The notes below the pieces were generated by a model, which was not told where the DNA came from, searched no databases, and saw only the letters and a list, made by a program, of their open reading frames with translations. Both the position numbers and the translations under genes were made by a program. DNA of 64,000 bases from Candidatus Ideonella esbjergensis. Lineage in GTDB: Bacteria > Pseudomonadota > Gammaproteobacteria > Burkholderiales > Burkholderiaceae_C. The stretch is taken from NCBI GenBank assembly GCA_016710065.1, contig JADJLP010000002.1, forward strand, positions 496,001 to 560,000, written 5' to 3'. Position 1 is the stretch's first letter; the number at the start of each line of letters is the position of its first letter. Below are positions 1 to 9,111 of the stretch, in pieces.

Positions 1-1128
1 GACGTGATCGCCGCCACCGGGCTGGACCAGACGGCCTACCGCGGCCGGGCCGCCAAGGTGGAGACAACGGCCGAGGCCTTGCTGGGCCTGGTGCTGCAGG
101 CCACCGACGTGAGCCTGGCAGAGCATGACGCGCGGCTGCGCGCCGAGATGATGAGATCGGTGGGCATCACCCTGGCAGGCACCCTGTTGATGGCCTACCT
201 GCTGGTGTGCCTGACCAAGGTGGTGGGCGGCGGCCTGAAGGAGCTGTGTGCCCGCGTGGACGCGCTGGCCCAGGGCGACCTGAGCGAGAAGCCCGTGGCC
301 CGTGGTACCGACGAGGTGGGCAGCGCCATGACGGCGCTGGCGCAGTCCATACGCCGCATGAACTCGCTGTTCGAGGCCGTGACCCAGGGCGTGGCGGCTG
401 TTTCGCACGCATCGCGCGAGGTGGCTGTGGGCAATGCCGGTTTGAGCGGGCGCACCGGCGACATCCGGCGCTCCATCGGCGACGCCGGTGAATGCGCCCG
501 CTCGTCGATGGAAGCCATGAACCGCTGCGGCGACGAAGTGGAACGCATCGCCGAGCACATGCGCGACGTGCGCGTGGACGCCCAGCGCAGCCGCAAGGCC
601 ATGGGCGAGCTGCAAACCCGCATGCAAGGACTGCAGACCAAGAGCCGCGAGATCGGGCGGGTGGTGATGCTGGTGGAGTCGGTGGCGCACCAGACCCGGC
701 TGCTCTCGCTCAACGCCTCGGTGGAAGCCGCCCGCGCGGGCGCGGCTGGCAAGGGCTTTGCCGTGGTGGCCCAGGAGGTGCGCGATCTGGCCCGGCGCAG
801 CGAGGCGGCGGCGCGCAAGATTGCCGAGATCGTGCAGGCCTCTGTGACCGACATCCAGGAAGGCGGCATGCTCACCCAGCGCGTGGGCGAGAGCGTGCGC
901 CTGACCGACGAGCGCGTGGCCGAGGTCAGCGCCATCATGGGCGACATCGTGCGCCTCACCCACACCGGCCGCGACCAGTCGCAGGAGGTGGTGGGCATCA
1001 CCCGCAGCGTGGAGGAATCGGCCGGCGGCAACGCCCGCATGGTCGACCAACTGGCCCATGCCTCGGCCGATCTGCGCGAGCACGGCGACAACCTGAAGCG
1101 CTCCATGCAGCACTTCGTCTTTGGCTGA
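1..1128 (+). CDS. Methyl-accepting chemotaxis protein, 5' end cut by window
   Basis: This is the C-terminal part of a chemoreceptor; the reading frame is open to base 1, so the start lies outside the window. One membrane segment (about residues 55-75) is followed by a HAMP linker with the typical RVDALAQGDL run. A long helical MCP signalling domain follows, with the hairpin-tip core SLNASVEAARAG and then GKGFAVVAQEVRDLARRS. The protein would signal to CheA/CheW at the inner membrane; its sensor domain is not visible, so the ligand is unknown. Next to the tip it reads AHQTRLLSLN where most receptors have AFQTNILALN. No CheR-tethering pentapeptide is seen at the C-terminus (HFVFG). The next chemoreceptor starts 8 bases after this stop, so the two are probably co-transcribed. 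Confidence 0.93.
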   Translation, partial: DVIAATGLDQTAYRGRAAKVETTAEALLGLVLQATDVSLAEHDARLRAEMMRSVGITLAGTLLMAYLLVCLTKVVGGGLKELCARVDALAQGDLSEKPVARGTDEVGSAMTALAQSIRRMNSLFEAVTQGVAAVSHASREVAVGNAGLSGRTGDIRRSIGDAGECARSSMEAMNRCGDEVERIAEHMRDVRVDAQRSRKAMGELQTRMQGLQTKSREIGRVVMLVESVAHQTRLLSLNASVEAARAGAAGKGFAVVAQEVRDLARRSEAAARKIAEIVQASVTDIQEGGMLTQRVGESVRLTDERVAEVSAIMGDIVRLTHTGRDQSQEVVGITRSVEESAGGNARMVDQLAHASADLREHGDNLKRSMQHFVFG

Positions 1129-1135
1129 GAACCCC

Positions 1136-3460
1136 ATGAGCCTGTTCACCCCCGCGCTGAAGCTTGGCGTGCGCGCCATGCGGAACCTGTCGTTCCGAGC
1201 CAAGATCGGCGGCTTTGTGGTGGCGCTGCTGTTGCCACTGTGGGGCGTGATGGCCCTGCAGATGGCCGGCCTGCAAACCCGCACGACCGAGCTGGAGCGC
1301 CGGCTGCACGGTGCCTGGCTGGTGACGGCGCTGCAAAACCTGGTTGATACCCCCAAAGATGCCCGCGACCCCGCGCCGCTGGCCAATGTGGACGCCTTGC
1401 TCAAGCCGGCGGCCCAGGCCGACCTGCAGCCCCTGTGGCAAACCGTGCGCGAGCGGCGCCTGACCGTGCCTGTGGCCGGTGCCAGCGGTGCCACGGCGGC
1501 CGAAGCCGGCGCCGATGCCGATGCCGAGCGCGCGGCCCTGCGGCAGCTGGCCTGGCGGGCGGCCGAATCCACCGGCCTGCTCTACGACGCCCAGCCCGAG
1601 GACGCCTTGCGGGCCGGCCTGGTGGCCGAGGCCCTTCCGGGCCTGGCCGACGCGATGGGGCAGCTCCGGCTGCGCGCCACCGAATTGCTGGGCGCGGGCA
1701 ACAGCTCGGCCTATGACCGTGCCGTGATGCGCACGCGGGCCATGGAGATTCGCATGCGGGTGCGGCTGCTGGCCGGGCGCATCGAAGCCCTGAAGCGGGC
1801 CGGCGCCGGCATGCCCGCCGCCTGGAGCGACACCCACAAGCACGCCGAGGCCCTGGCCCGCGAGCTGGAGCAGGCGTTCTGGGAAGTCGCTCCGCCCGGG
1901 GCCCTGGGCCAAGTGAGCGCGGCCGCCAGCGCCGCCACGCTGGCGGTGCAGGGGCTGCAGCTCACCTTGCAGGAAGAACTCACGCAATCCCTGCAGGCCC
2001 GGCTGGACCAGGCTCGCCGCGGCCGATTGGCCCTGGCCGCCCTGGCCCTGTTGCTGAGCGGCCTGGCCGCGATCACTTGGTACCTGGCTGACCACAGCGT
2101 GATGGGCTCGATGCGGGTGCTGATGCGCCAGCTCGACCAGATCGCCCAGGGCAACCTGATGGCGCGGTTCCGGGTGCAAGGGCGCGACGACCTGGCGCGC
2201 ATAGGCGCGCAGGTGGAGCGCATCGGCGACCGCATGTCGCAGCTGGTGGCCGAGATTCGCACCAGCGCCGTGCGTGTGGGGGCGGCTGGCCAGGCCGTGG
2301 CCGATCAAGGCCTGGCCCTGGCCCAGCGCACCGAGACCCAGGCCGGCACGCTGAACCAGTCGGTCAAGCAGGTGGAGCGGCTCAGCGCCGGCGTGGCGCA
2401 AACAGCCTGCGGCCTGGGGCAGCTCGATGAGCTCGCCAGCCGCCTGCTGGTGGCCGGCGAAGACGGGCGTGGCACGGTCAGTCTGGCGGCGGCGGGCATG
2501 GCCGATCTGCAGGCCTCGGCCCGCCGGGTGGCCGAGATCAACGACGTGATCGACGACATCGCCTTCCAGACCAATCTAGTGGCGCTCAACGCCTCGGTCG
2601 AGGCGGCGCGGGCCGGCGAACGTGGGCGTGGCTTCTCGGTGGTGGCGGCTGAAATTCGCCAACTGGCGCTGCGCTGCGGCGAGGCGGCCGGCGAGGTGCG
2701 CGACCTGATCGAGCACACCAACGACCAGGTGGACACCCAGGCCGCGCAGATGGCCCAGGTGCAGCAGGTCATCAACGCCATGCACGGTGGGGTGGAAACC
2801 ATGGTTGCACAGCTGCAGGTCATCGGCGAATCGAGCCGCCTGCAGAGCACCGGCCTGCAGCAGGTGACGGCCGAGGTGCTGGCCCTGCAGGGCCTGACCC
2901 GCGAGAACGCGCAGACGGTGGCCAGCACCGAGGCTGCTTCGCGGGCGGTGGTGGCGCAATCGGCCGCGCTGCAGAGCTCGGTCTCGGCCATCACGCTGCG
3001 GCAGGGATCGGCCGACGAGGCCCAGGCCCTGGTGCTGCGGGCCCGCCAGCGCGTGAGCGAGGTGGGCTGGGCGCGGGCGGTGGGCGAGTTCAACACGCCG
3101 GACGGCCCCTATGTGGACCGCGACATGTACCTTTTTGCGGTGGACCGTGACGACCGCTACTTGGCCATGGGCGCCGACCCCTCACGCACCGGCCAGCGCG
3201 TGCAGGATGTACGCGGCATGAGCGTGCAGGTGGCCGAGGGCCTGCTGGCCGATGCGCGCGCTGCGGCTGCCAGCGGCGGCGGCTGGGTGGAATACGACTA
3301 CCCTGGCACCACGCCAGACGAGGTGATGCGCAAGAGCGCCTGGGTGGTGGACCTGGGCGACGGCGCCTTCATGGGCTGCGGCGTCATCCGCCAGAGTGCC
3401 GCCCGGCCTGCCGAGGCGGCGGCCAGCCCGCCATCGCACGACGAGCCCGCCTACGCCTGA
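1136..3460 (+). CDS. Methyl-accepting chemotaxis protein with C-terminal Cache-like domain
   Basis: A 774-residue chemoreceptor. The order is: first membrane helix near residues 25-45, a periplasmic helical region to about 300, second membrane helix about 302-322, HAMP, then the signalling domain with AFQTNLVALNASVEAARAG. After the signalling helices an extra domain of about 125 residues begins near residue 640 (RQRVSEVGWARAVGEF). It carries YVDRDMYLFAVDRDDRYLAMG and ends near GAFMGCGVIRQ, which resembles a single Cache (sCache_2) sensor. Because it follows the cytoplasmic tip, this domain should be cytoplasmic, whereas Cache domains are normally outside the cell. I chose ATG 1136 (MSLFTP) over a TTG at 1121 that overlaps the previous gene. 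Ligand unknown. The MCP call is firm; the Cache assignment is by motif and length only. Confidence 0.93.
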   Translation: MSLFTPALKLGVRAMRNLSFRAKIGGFVVALLLPLWGVMALQMAGLQTRTTELERRLHGAWLVTALQNLVDTPKDARDPAPLANVDALLKPAAQADLQPLWQTVRERRLTVPVAGASGATAAEAGADADAERAALRQLAWRAAESTGLLYDAQPEDALRAGLVAEALPGLADAMGQLRLRATELLGAGNSSAYDRAVMRTRAMEIRMRVRLLAGRIEALKRAGAGMPAAWSDTHKHAEALARELEQAFWEVAPPGALGQVSAAASAATLAVQGLQLTLQEELTQSLQARLDQARRGRLALAALALLLSGLAAITWYLADHSVMGSMRVLMRQLDQIAQGNLMARFRVQGRDDLARIGAQVERIGDRMSQLVAEIRTSAVRVGAAGQAVADQGLALAQRTETQAGTLNQSVKQVERLSAGVAQTACGLGQLDELASRLLVAGEDGRGTVSLAAAGMADLQASARRVAEINDVIDDIAFQTNLVALNASVEAARAGERGRGFSVVAAEIRQLALRCGEAAGEVRDLIEHTNDQVDTQAAQMAQVQQVINAMHGGVETMVAQLQVIGESSRLQSTGLQQVTAEVLALQGLTRENAQTVASTEAASRAVVAQSAALQSSVSAITLRQGSADEAQALVLRARQRVSEVGWARAVGEFNTPDGPYVDRDMYLFAVDRDDRYLAMGADPSRTGQRVQDVRGMSVQVAEGLLADARAAAASGGGWVEYDYPGTTPDEVMRKSAWVVDLGDGAFMGCGVIRQSAARPAEAAASPPSHDEPAYA

Positions 3461-3531
3461 GCTGCGGGGCCTGCGCTTCGTCGGCACCGGCTGCATTTCA
3501 TCCCGCGCCCGCGCCGCTTCATCGCCCCTGT

Positions 3532-3560
3532 TTCAGCAGGGCCTGGGCTGCCCCTACACT
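3532..3560 (+). promoter_or_regulatory. Possible sigma-70 promoter for the RND operon
   Basis: TTCAGC at 3532-3537 and TACACT at 3555-3560 are separated by 17 bases and lie about 50 bases upstream of the efflux adaptor gene. The -35 match is weak. The rest of the gap between the chemoreceptor and the adaptor holds only a short CGCT/AGCG stem. Confidence 0.3.
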
Positions 3561-3609
3561 GCCATCGCTTCACGAGAGCGACACAACACGAAAGAGGCAG
3601 GTGGCGGGT

Positions 3610-4788
3610 ATGCAGAGGCGATGGATGTTTGGTGGCGCGGCCTTGCTGGCCCTGGTGGCGGGTGGTGCCTTTTGGGCGGTGAGCCAGAAGGCCCCGGCCA
3701 AGGCCCATGAGTCCAAGGACGGCAAGGACGCCGCCGAGGCGGTCCTGCAGTTCAGCCCCGGCGAGGTGGCCCGCGCCCAGATGCGGGTGCTGCCACGGGT
3801 GGTGGAGCTCTCAGGCCCGTTGGTGGCCCCCAACACCGCCGTGGTGCGGGCCAAGGCCTCGGGCACGCTGGTGACGCTGAACGTGGTGGAAGGCAGCCGG
3901 GTGCGCAAGGGTGAGGCCCTGGGTACGCTGGATCTGGCCGACCTCAACGCCCGCCTGGCCGAACGCCAAGCCATGGCCGAATCGGCCCGCGCCCAGCTGG
4001 CCCAGGCCGACCGCGCCCACCAGTCCAACCTGCACCTGGCCGAGCAGCAGTTCATCTCCCCCGTGGCGCTGGAAACCTCCAAGGCCGCGCTGGGCAGCGC
4101 CAAGGCGCAACTGAACGCTGCGCAGGCCCAGGTGGACACGGTGCGCGTCGCCCTGCGCGAGGCGGCACTGATGGCGCCCATAGGCGGCATCGTGGCCAAG
4201 CGCCAGGCACTGCCGGGCGAAAAGGTCTCGGCCGAGCAACCCGTCGTCACCCTGGTGGACCTGACCAAGCTGGAGCTCGCCGCCACCGTAGGCACCCAGG
4301 AAGTGGGGCACCTGCGCCCCGGCCTGCCCGTGCAGGTGATGGTGGAGGGCGACGCCAAGCCGGTGGCGGGCCGCATCGCCCGCATCGCCCCGGCGGTGGA
4401 GGCGGGCAGCCGCGCCATCGGCGTGACAGTGGAGTTGGCCAACCCGAATGAGCGCCTGCGCGCCGGCCAGTTTGCGATGGCGCGGGTGAACCTGCCAGAA
4501 ACCCCGCCCAGCCTGACGGTGCCCAGCACCGCTGTGGGCTCGGCCTCGGGCCAGGACTATGTCTGGACGCTGGAACAGGGCAAGCTGCTGCGCCGCAGCA
4601 TCACCACCGGCCGGCGCGATGCCACCAACGGTGTGACCGAGGTGCTGCAGGGCATCGCGGCCGACACCCTGGTGCTGGCCGCCAGCTTCGACAACCTGCG
4701 CGAAGGCCGGGCGGCCTCGGTGGGTGACAAGCCTGCTGCGGCCGGTGCGGCGTCGGCCCCGGCTTCTGCTGCCGTCGCCTCGCGCTGA
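3610..4788 (+). CDS. RND efflux periplasmic adaptor (membrane fusion protein)
   Basis: A 392-residue HlyD/MexA-family adaptor that would bridge the inner-membrane RND pump encoded next to an outer-membrane channel. It has an N-terminal membrane anchor (residues 7-24) with no lipobox. A barrel-sandwich half with VVRAKASGTLV and VRKGEALGTLD is followed by an alanine-rich helical hairpin (about 115-180), the second lipoyl half APIGGIVAKRQALPGEKV, and beta-barrel and membrane-proximal domains. The tail is Ala/Pro rich. The start is ambiguous: GTG 3601 lies only 3 bases after AGAGG (3593-3597), so ATG 3610, 12 bases after it, is preferred. The pump gene follows 35 bases downstream. No TolC-type gene is present, so the channel must be encoded elsewhere. 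Substrate unknown. Confidence 0.93.
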   Translation: MQRRWMFGGAALLALVAGGAFWAVSQKAPAKAHESKDGKDAAEAVLQFSPGEVARAQMRVLPRVVELSGPLVAPNTAVVRAKASGTLVTLNVVEGSRVRKGEALGTLDLADLNARLAERQAMAESARAQLAQADRAHQSNLHLAEQQFISPVALETSKAALGSAKAQLNAAQAQVDTVRVALREAALMAPIGGIVAKRQALPGEKVSAEQPVVTLVDLTKLELAATVGTQEVGHLRPGLPVQVMVEGDAKPVAGRIARIAPAVEAGSRAIGVTVELANPNERLRAGQFAMARVNLPETPPSLTVPSTAVGSASGQDYVWTLEQGKLLRRSITTGRRDATNGVTEVLQGIAADTLVLAASFDNLREGRAASVGDKPAAAGAASAPASAAVASR

Positions 4789-4823
4789 GTCGTACACATC
4801 CGTTCGCCGAAAGGGCCACCGCC

Positions 4824-7800
4824 ATGTGGATGACACGCGTCGCGATCAACAACCCCGTCTTTGCCACCATGGTCATGGTGGCGCTGTGCGTGCTCGGGCT
4901 GTTCTCCTACGCCCGCCTGGGCGTGGAGCAAATGCCCGATGTCACCCCGCCCATGGTGTTCGTGGGGGTGAACTACCCCGGCGCCTCGCCGCCGGCAGTG
5001 GAAACCGAGATCACCAAGCCGCTGGAATCGGCCATCAACAGCATTGCCGGGGTGAAGAAGATCGTCTCGAACAGCTTCGAGGGCCGCAGCGAGAGCTACA
5101 TCCAGTTCAATCTGGACGCCGACATGAACCGCGCCGTGCAGGACGTGCGCGACAAGGTAGCCCAGGTGCAGTCGGGCTTTCCGCGCGATGCCAAGCCGCC
5201 CTTCATCAACCGTTTTGACAACGAGAACTCGCAACCCGTGGTGATGCTGGCCCTGCTGGCCAAGGAGCGCAGCGCGCGCGAGCTTTCGCTGATCGCCGAC
5301 CAGACCGTGCGCCCGCGCCTGGAGCGCGTGGAGGGCGTGGCCCAGGTGCAGATGTGGGGATTGGTGGTGCGCCAGGTGCGCATCGACCTGGACCCGCAGC
5401 GCCTGCGCGCCAACGGCCTCACGCCGGCCGACGTCTCGGCCGCACTGCAGCGCGCCAACAGCGACCAGCCGGTGGGCCTGCTCAGCAACGGCAAGGCCGA
5501 CGCCATCGTGCGGGTCGAGGGCCGGGTGCGCAACCCCAAGGAGTTCGCCAGCATCGTGGTGAGCCAGAACGCCAACGGCGCTGTGACCCTGGGCGACCTG
5601 GGCACCCTGGTGGAGCGCGAGCAGGAGCCGCAGACGATGTCGCGCATCAACGGCGTGCCGGCCATCACCTTCAACATGATGCGCCAGCAGGACGCCAACA
5701 TCGTCAAGACCGGGGATGCGGTGAAGGTCGCCTTTGAAGAACTCAAACCGCTGCTGCCGCCGGGTGTGGAGTTGCGCCTGATCTATGCCAGCAGCGACTG
5801 GGTCAAGAGCTCGCTCGATGGCGTCAAGCGCACGCTGTTCGAGGGCGCGGCGCTCACCATCCTCATCGTCTTTTTGTTCCTCCACAGTTGGCGCTCCACC
5901 GTCATCACCGGGCTCACCTTGCCCATCGCGGTCATCACCACCTTCATGGCGGTGCACGCCTTTGGCTTCACGCTGAACTTCATGACCATGATGGCGCTCA
6001 GCCTGTGCATAGGCCTGCTGATTGACGACGCCATCGTGGTGCGCGAGAACATCGTGCGGCATCTGGCCATGGGCAAGGACCACCACACCGCCGCCCGCGA
6101 CGGCACCGACGAGATTGGCCTGGCGGTGATGGCCACCACCTTCGCCATCTGCGCAGTGTTTGTGCCCGTGGCCTTCATGAAGGGCATCGTCGGCAAGTTC
6201 TTCTACCCCTTTGGCATCACGGTGACGGTGGCGGTTCTGGTGAGCCTGTTCGTGAGCTTCACGCTCGACCCCATGCTCTCGGCCATCTGGCCCGACCCGC
6301 CCGAAAACAAGATGCGAAAGCTGCCGGTCATCAAGCAGCTGATCGGCATAGTGGACGGCTCCATGGACCTGCTGCACCGCGTGTACGAGCGGCTCATTCA
6401 CTGGGCCTTCAGCAATCGCCGCTGGCGCACGTGGCTGCCGGCCTACGGTCGCCCTTTCGATGCCCAGGGCCAGCGCGACAAGACCCAGCCCAGGCGCTGG
6501 CGCTGGTCCACGATCTCGCCACGCGGCATCGTGCTGTTCGTGGCCGTCCTCGCCTTCGTGGGTGCGCTGATGTTGGCCCCGCTGATCGGCGCCGAGACCG
6601 TGCCTGAAACCGACCAGGGCTTCACCCAAATCAACGTGACCCTGCCGGTGGGCACCAGCCTGCAGCGCGGCGACGAGAAGATGCAGCAGGTCGAGGCCAT
6701 CATCCGCCGCTTCCCCGAGGTGGAGAACATGAGCACCAACATCGGCAACGAGCAGGGCCGCAACCACGCCACCGTGGGCCTGAACCTGGTGCCCAGCAAG
6801 CAGCGCCAGCGCAGCCAGAAGCAGATCGAGGACGCCATCCGCGACGCCCTGAAGGCTGTGCCCGGCATCGACATCGCCGTCGGCTGGAACCGCCCGATCT
6901 ATGTGGCTGTGTTGGGGCCGGACCCGGTGGTGCTGGACCAGATCGCCACCTCGCTCAGCGCCAAGATCGGCCAGATCAAGGGCATCACCGATCTGGACAA
7001 CTCGGTCAAGCCCGGCGTGCCGGCCTTTGCGGTGCGGCTCAAGCCCGATGCGGCGCGCGAGCTGGGCCTGTCAACCACCCAGTTGGCCAACGCCCTGCGC
7101 GCCTATGTGAACGGCGACGTGGCCACCTACTGGACCACGCCCGACGGCCAACAGGTAGAGGTGCAGATCCGCCTGGCCCAAAGCTCGCGCGAGGACGTGA
7201 GCCAGTTGCGCCTGCTGCCGGTGGCCTATGCCAAGGACGGCACGCCCATTGCGCTGGAACGCGTGGCCACCATCGAACCGGTGGTGAACCCGCTGCTCAT
7301 CAAGCGCCAGGATCTGCAGCGCCGCCAAGGCATCTACGCCGGCGTGGACAGCAAGTCGGGCCGGGCCGTGGGCGATGTGAGTGGCGACGTGCAGAAGCTG
7401 GTCAAGGCCACCACGTTGCCGCCGGGCTACACCTTCGATGTGGGCGGGCAGAGCAAGGAGCAGGCGGAAATCTTCGGCGCCATCGCAGCGGCGCTGGGCC
7501 TGGCGGTGATCTTCATCTACATCGTGCTGGCCAGCCAGTTCGGCAGCTTCATCCAGCCGCTGGCCATCATGGCCTCGCTGCCCATGTCGCTGATCGGGGT
7601 GATGCTGGCGCTGCTGATCTTCCGCTCCACCATCAACATCTTCTCGCTGATCGGCCTGATCATGCTGATGGGTCTGGTGACCAAGAACGCCATCCTGCTG
7701 GTGGACTTTGCCAACCATGCGATGAAGGCCGGCGCCACCGTGGCCGAGGCGGTGCTGCAGGCCGGCATGATCCGCATGCGCCCCATCATCATGACCACCT

Positions 7801-7973
7801 CGGCCATGGTCTTCGGCATGCTGCCGCTGGCCCTGGCGCTGGACGAAGGCGGCGAGCTGCAAGCGCCCATGGGCCGCGCCATCATCGGCGGCGTCATCAC
7901 CTCCACCTTGCTCACGCTGGTGGTGGTGCCTGTGATCTACAGCTATCTGGTGCGCAAGAAGCCGGCGGTGTGA
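4824..7973 (+). CDS. RND multidrug efflux transporter, HAE1 family
   Basis: A 1049-residue inner-membrane proton-driven pump of the AcrB/MexB superfamily. It shows the usual duplication: membrane helix 1 at residues 11-30, a large periplasmic loop, helices 2-6 (SLCIGLLIDDAIVVREN carries the proton-relay aspartates), then a second half starting near FVAVLAFVGALMLAPLIGAETVPETDQG and ending with helices 8-12 (LMGLVTKNAILLVDF). Between the halves is a basic linker of roughly 35 residues (RRWRTWLPAYGRPFDAQ...) longer than in E. coli AcrB. It forms a two-gene unit with the preceding adaptor. It ends convergently with the LysR gene, with a terminator-like hairpin between them. Substrates cannot be inferred. 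Confidence 0.95.
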   Translation: MWMTRVAINNPVFATMVMVALCVLGLFSYARLGVEQMPDVTPPMVFVGVNYPGASPPAVETEITKPLESAINSIAGVKKIVSNSFEGRSESYIQFNLDADMNRAVQDVRDKVAQVQSGFPRDAKPPFINRFDNENSQPVVMLALLAKERSARELSLIADQTVRPRLERVEGVAQVQMWGLVVRQVRIDLDPQRLRANGLTPADVSAALQRANSDQPVGLLSNGKADAIVRVEGRVRNPKEFASIVVSQNANGAVTLGDLGTLVEREQEPQTMSRINGVPAITFNMMRQQDANIVKTGDAVKVAFEELKPLLPPGVELRLIYASSDWVKSSLDGVKRTLFEGAALTILIVFLFLHSWRSTVITGLTLPIAVITTFMAVHAFGFTLNFMTMMALSLCIGLLIDDAIVVRENIVRHLAMGKDHHTAARDGTDEIGLAVMATTFAICAVFVPVAFMKGIVGKFFYPFGITVTVAVLVSLFVSFTLDPMLSAIWPDPPENKMRKLPVIKQLIGIVDGSMDLLHRVYERLIHWAFSNRRWRTWLPAYGRPFDAQGQRDKTQPRRWRWSTISPRGIVLFVAVLAFVGALMLAPLIGAETVPETDQGFTQINVTLPVGTSLQRGDEKMQQVEAIIRRFPEVENMSTNIGNEQGRNHATVGLNLVPSKQRQRSQKQIEDAIRDALKAVPGIDIAVGWNRPIYVAVLGPDPVVLDQIATSLSAKIGQIKGITDLDNSVKPGVPAFAVRLKPDAARELGLSTTQLANALRAYVNGDVATYWTTPDGQQVEVQIRLAQSSREDVSQLRLLPVAYAKDGTPIALERVATIEPVVNPLLIKRQDLQRRQGIYAGVDSKSGRAVGDVSGDVQKLVKATTLPPGYTFDVGGQSKEQAEIFGAIAAALGLAVIFIYIVLASQFGSFIQPLAIMASLPMSLIGVMLALLIFRSTINIFSLIGLIMLMGLVTKNAILLVDFANHAMKAGATVAEAVLQAGMIRMRPIIMTTSAMVFGMLPLALALDEGGELQAPMGRAIIGGVITSTLLTLVVVPVIYSYLVRKKPAV

Positions 7974-7994
7974 ACGGCCGCAGTCTGCTTGCGG

Positions 7995-8027
7995 CGGCGC
8001 AAGGCGGCCCGCCTTGGCGATGCGCCG
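7995..8027. terminator. Candidate bidirectional terminator hairpin
   Basis: CGGCGCA (7995-8001) pairs with TGCGCCG (8021-8027), enclosing an inner AAGGC/GCCTT stem. It lies between the convergent RND pump and LysR genes. There is no clear T tract, so termination is inferred from position and stem strength only. Confidence 0.35.
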
Positions 8028-8034
8028 TGAAAGG

Positions 8035-8952
8035 TCAACCCGGCCGAGATTGCGCCGCCGAGCCCTGCGGCAGCGCCGCCACCAACTCGGTGAGCAGCCT
8101 TGCCGCGTGGCGCATCAGCGGCGTGGGCCGCTTGTGGGCTGAGCGCGCCAGGCACAGCACGCTGGTGAGCGTGGGTTCGGTCAGCGGCCGCACCGAGAGC
8201 TCGTCGGCCCGGCCCGAGGCCGCCACGGCAGTGGCGGTGAGCACCGCGTGGCCGTAGCCCGCGCACACCAGGTCGATGATGGCGGCGATGCTCGACACCT
8301 CCCAGGCGATGTCCAGTGTCAGCCCGGCCAGCGTGGCTTGGGCGTCGAGCAGGCGGCGGATGACGTGCATGCGCTCGGGCAGCACCAGGCTGTAGCGGTG
8401 CAGCTCGCGCAGGGGCAGGGCGCCGCGCGCTTTCTCGCCGGCGCGCTGCACCAGGCACAGCGGTTCATCAAGCACAGGCTGTATCTCCAGCCCGGCCTGC
8501 GGCTCGGGGTTGTAGAGCAGGCCCAGGTCGACCCGGCCGGTGGCGATCCACTCGGCGATGTGGGTGGTGAGCCCCTCCACGATGGCCAGCTTGCCCTGCG
8601 GCAACTGGCGGCGGAAGGCGTCGATCAGCGGCAGCGTGAGCTGGCGGCCCATGCTGGGCGGCAGCGCGATGGTGATGTGGCCCACCGGCTCGTCGCGGGT
8701 GGCCGTCATGTCGGCGCGGGCCTGGGCCACCTGCTGCAGGATGCCCAGGCTGTGCTCGAACAAGCGCTGGCCGGCCTCGGTGAGGGTGACGCCACGGCCG
8801 TTGCGCAGCAGCAGGGTCTCGCGCAACTCGATCTCCAGCGCGCGCACCTGGCGGCTCAACGCGGGCTGGGCGATGTCCAGCACCACGGCCGCCTTGCTGA
8901 AGCTGCCCAGCTCGGCCACGCTGACGAAGTATTCGAGCTGCTTGAGGTTCAT
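8035..8952 (-). CDS. LysR-family regulator divergent from cbbM
   Basis: A 305-residue LysR-type regulator with an N-terminal winged helix-turn-helix (MNLKQLEYFVSVAELGSFSK, then AQPALSRQVRALE) and a type-2 periplasmic-binding-like effector domain. The start at 8952 gives the normal family N-terminus; an upstream ATG at 8994 would add 14 residues with no better ribosome binding site. It is transcribed away from cbbM, the classic place for a RuBisCO regulator. However, its sequence looks more like the Nac-type LysR group than CbbR, and it differs clearly from the CbbR-like protein at 16223-17173. It may be a second regulator of cbbM or mainly autoregulatory. The assignment as a cbb regulator rests on position. 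Confidence 0.9.
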   Translation of the reverse strand: MNLKQLEYFVSVAELGSFSKAAVVLDIAQPALSRQVRALEIELRETLLLRNGRGVTLTEAGQRLFEHSLGILQQVAQARADMTATRDEPVGHITIALPPSMGRQLTLPLIDAFRRQLPQGKLAIVEGLTTHIAEWIATGRVDLGLLYNPEPQAGLEIQPVLDEPLCLVQRAGEKARGALPLRELHRYSLVLPERMHVIRRLLDAQATLAGLTLDIAWEVSSIAAIIDLVCAGYGHAVLTATAVAASGRADELSVRPLTEPTLTSVLCLARSAHKRPTPLMRHAARLLTELVAALPQGSAAQSRPG

Positions 8953-9016
8953 GGGCTGGCCATCATAGGTCCGGGCTTTGGCGGTGCTGGCCATTGATAG
9001 TTAAGGCATTGCTTAT

Positions 9017-9067
9017 TTGATGAATCAAAAACACTGACTTCACCTTATTGATCTGCGCTCCTACGAT
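9017..9067 (+). promoter_or_regulatory. cbbM promoter with upstream LysR-type dyad
   Basis: TTCACC (9039-9044) and TACGAT (9062-9067) form a 17-base-spaced promoter, placing the transcript start near 9074 and leaving a leader of about 37 bases with GGAGA before cbbM. Upstream is the dyad TTGATGAATCAA (9017-9028), at about -57 to -46, a usual place for a LysR recognition site. The cbbE promoter at 17222-17250 has the same layout (TTTACC, 17 bases, TACATT) and a related dyad. CbbR binding is inferred. Confidence 0.5.
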
Positions 9068-9111
9068 GCGCTCCATCGAAGCCCCAACACCGCTCGCACA
9101 GGAGACATCTC

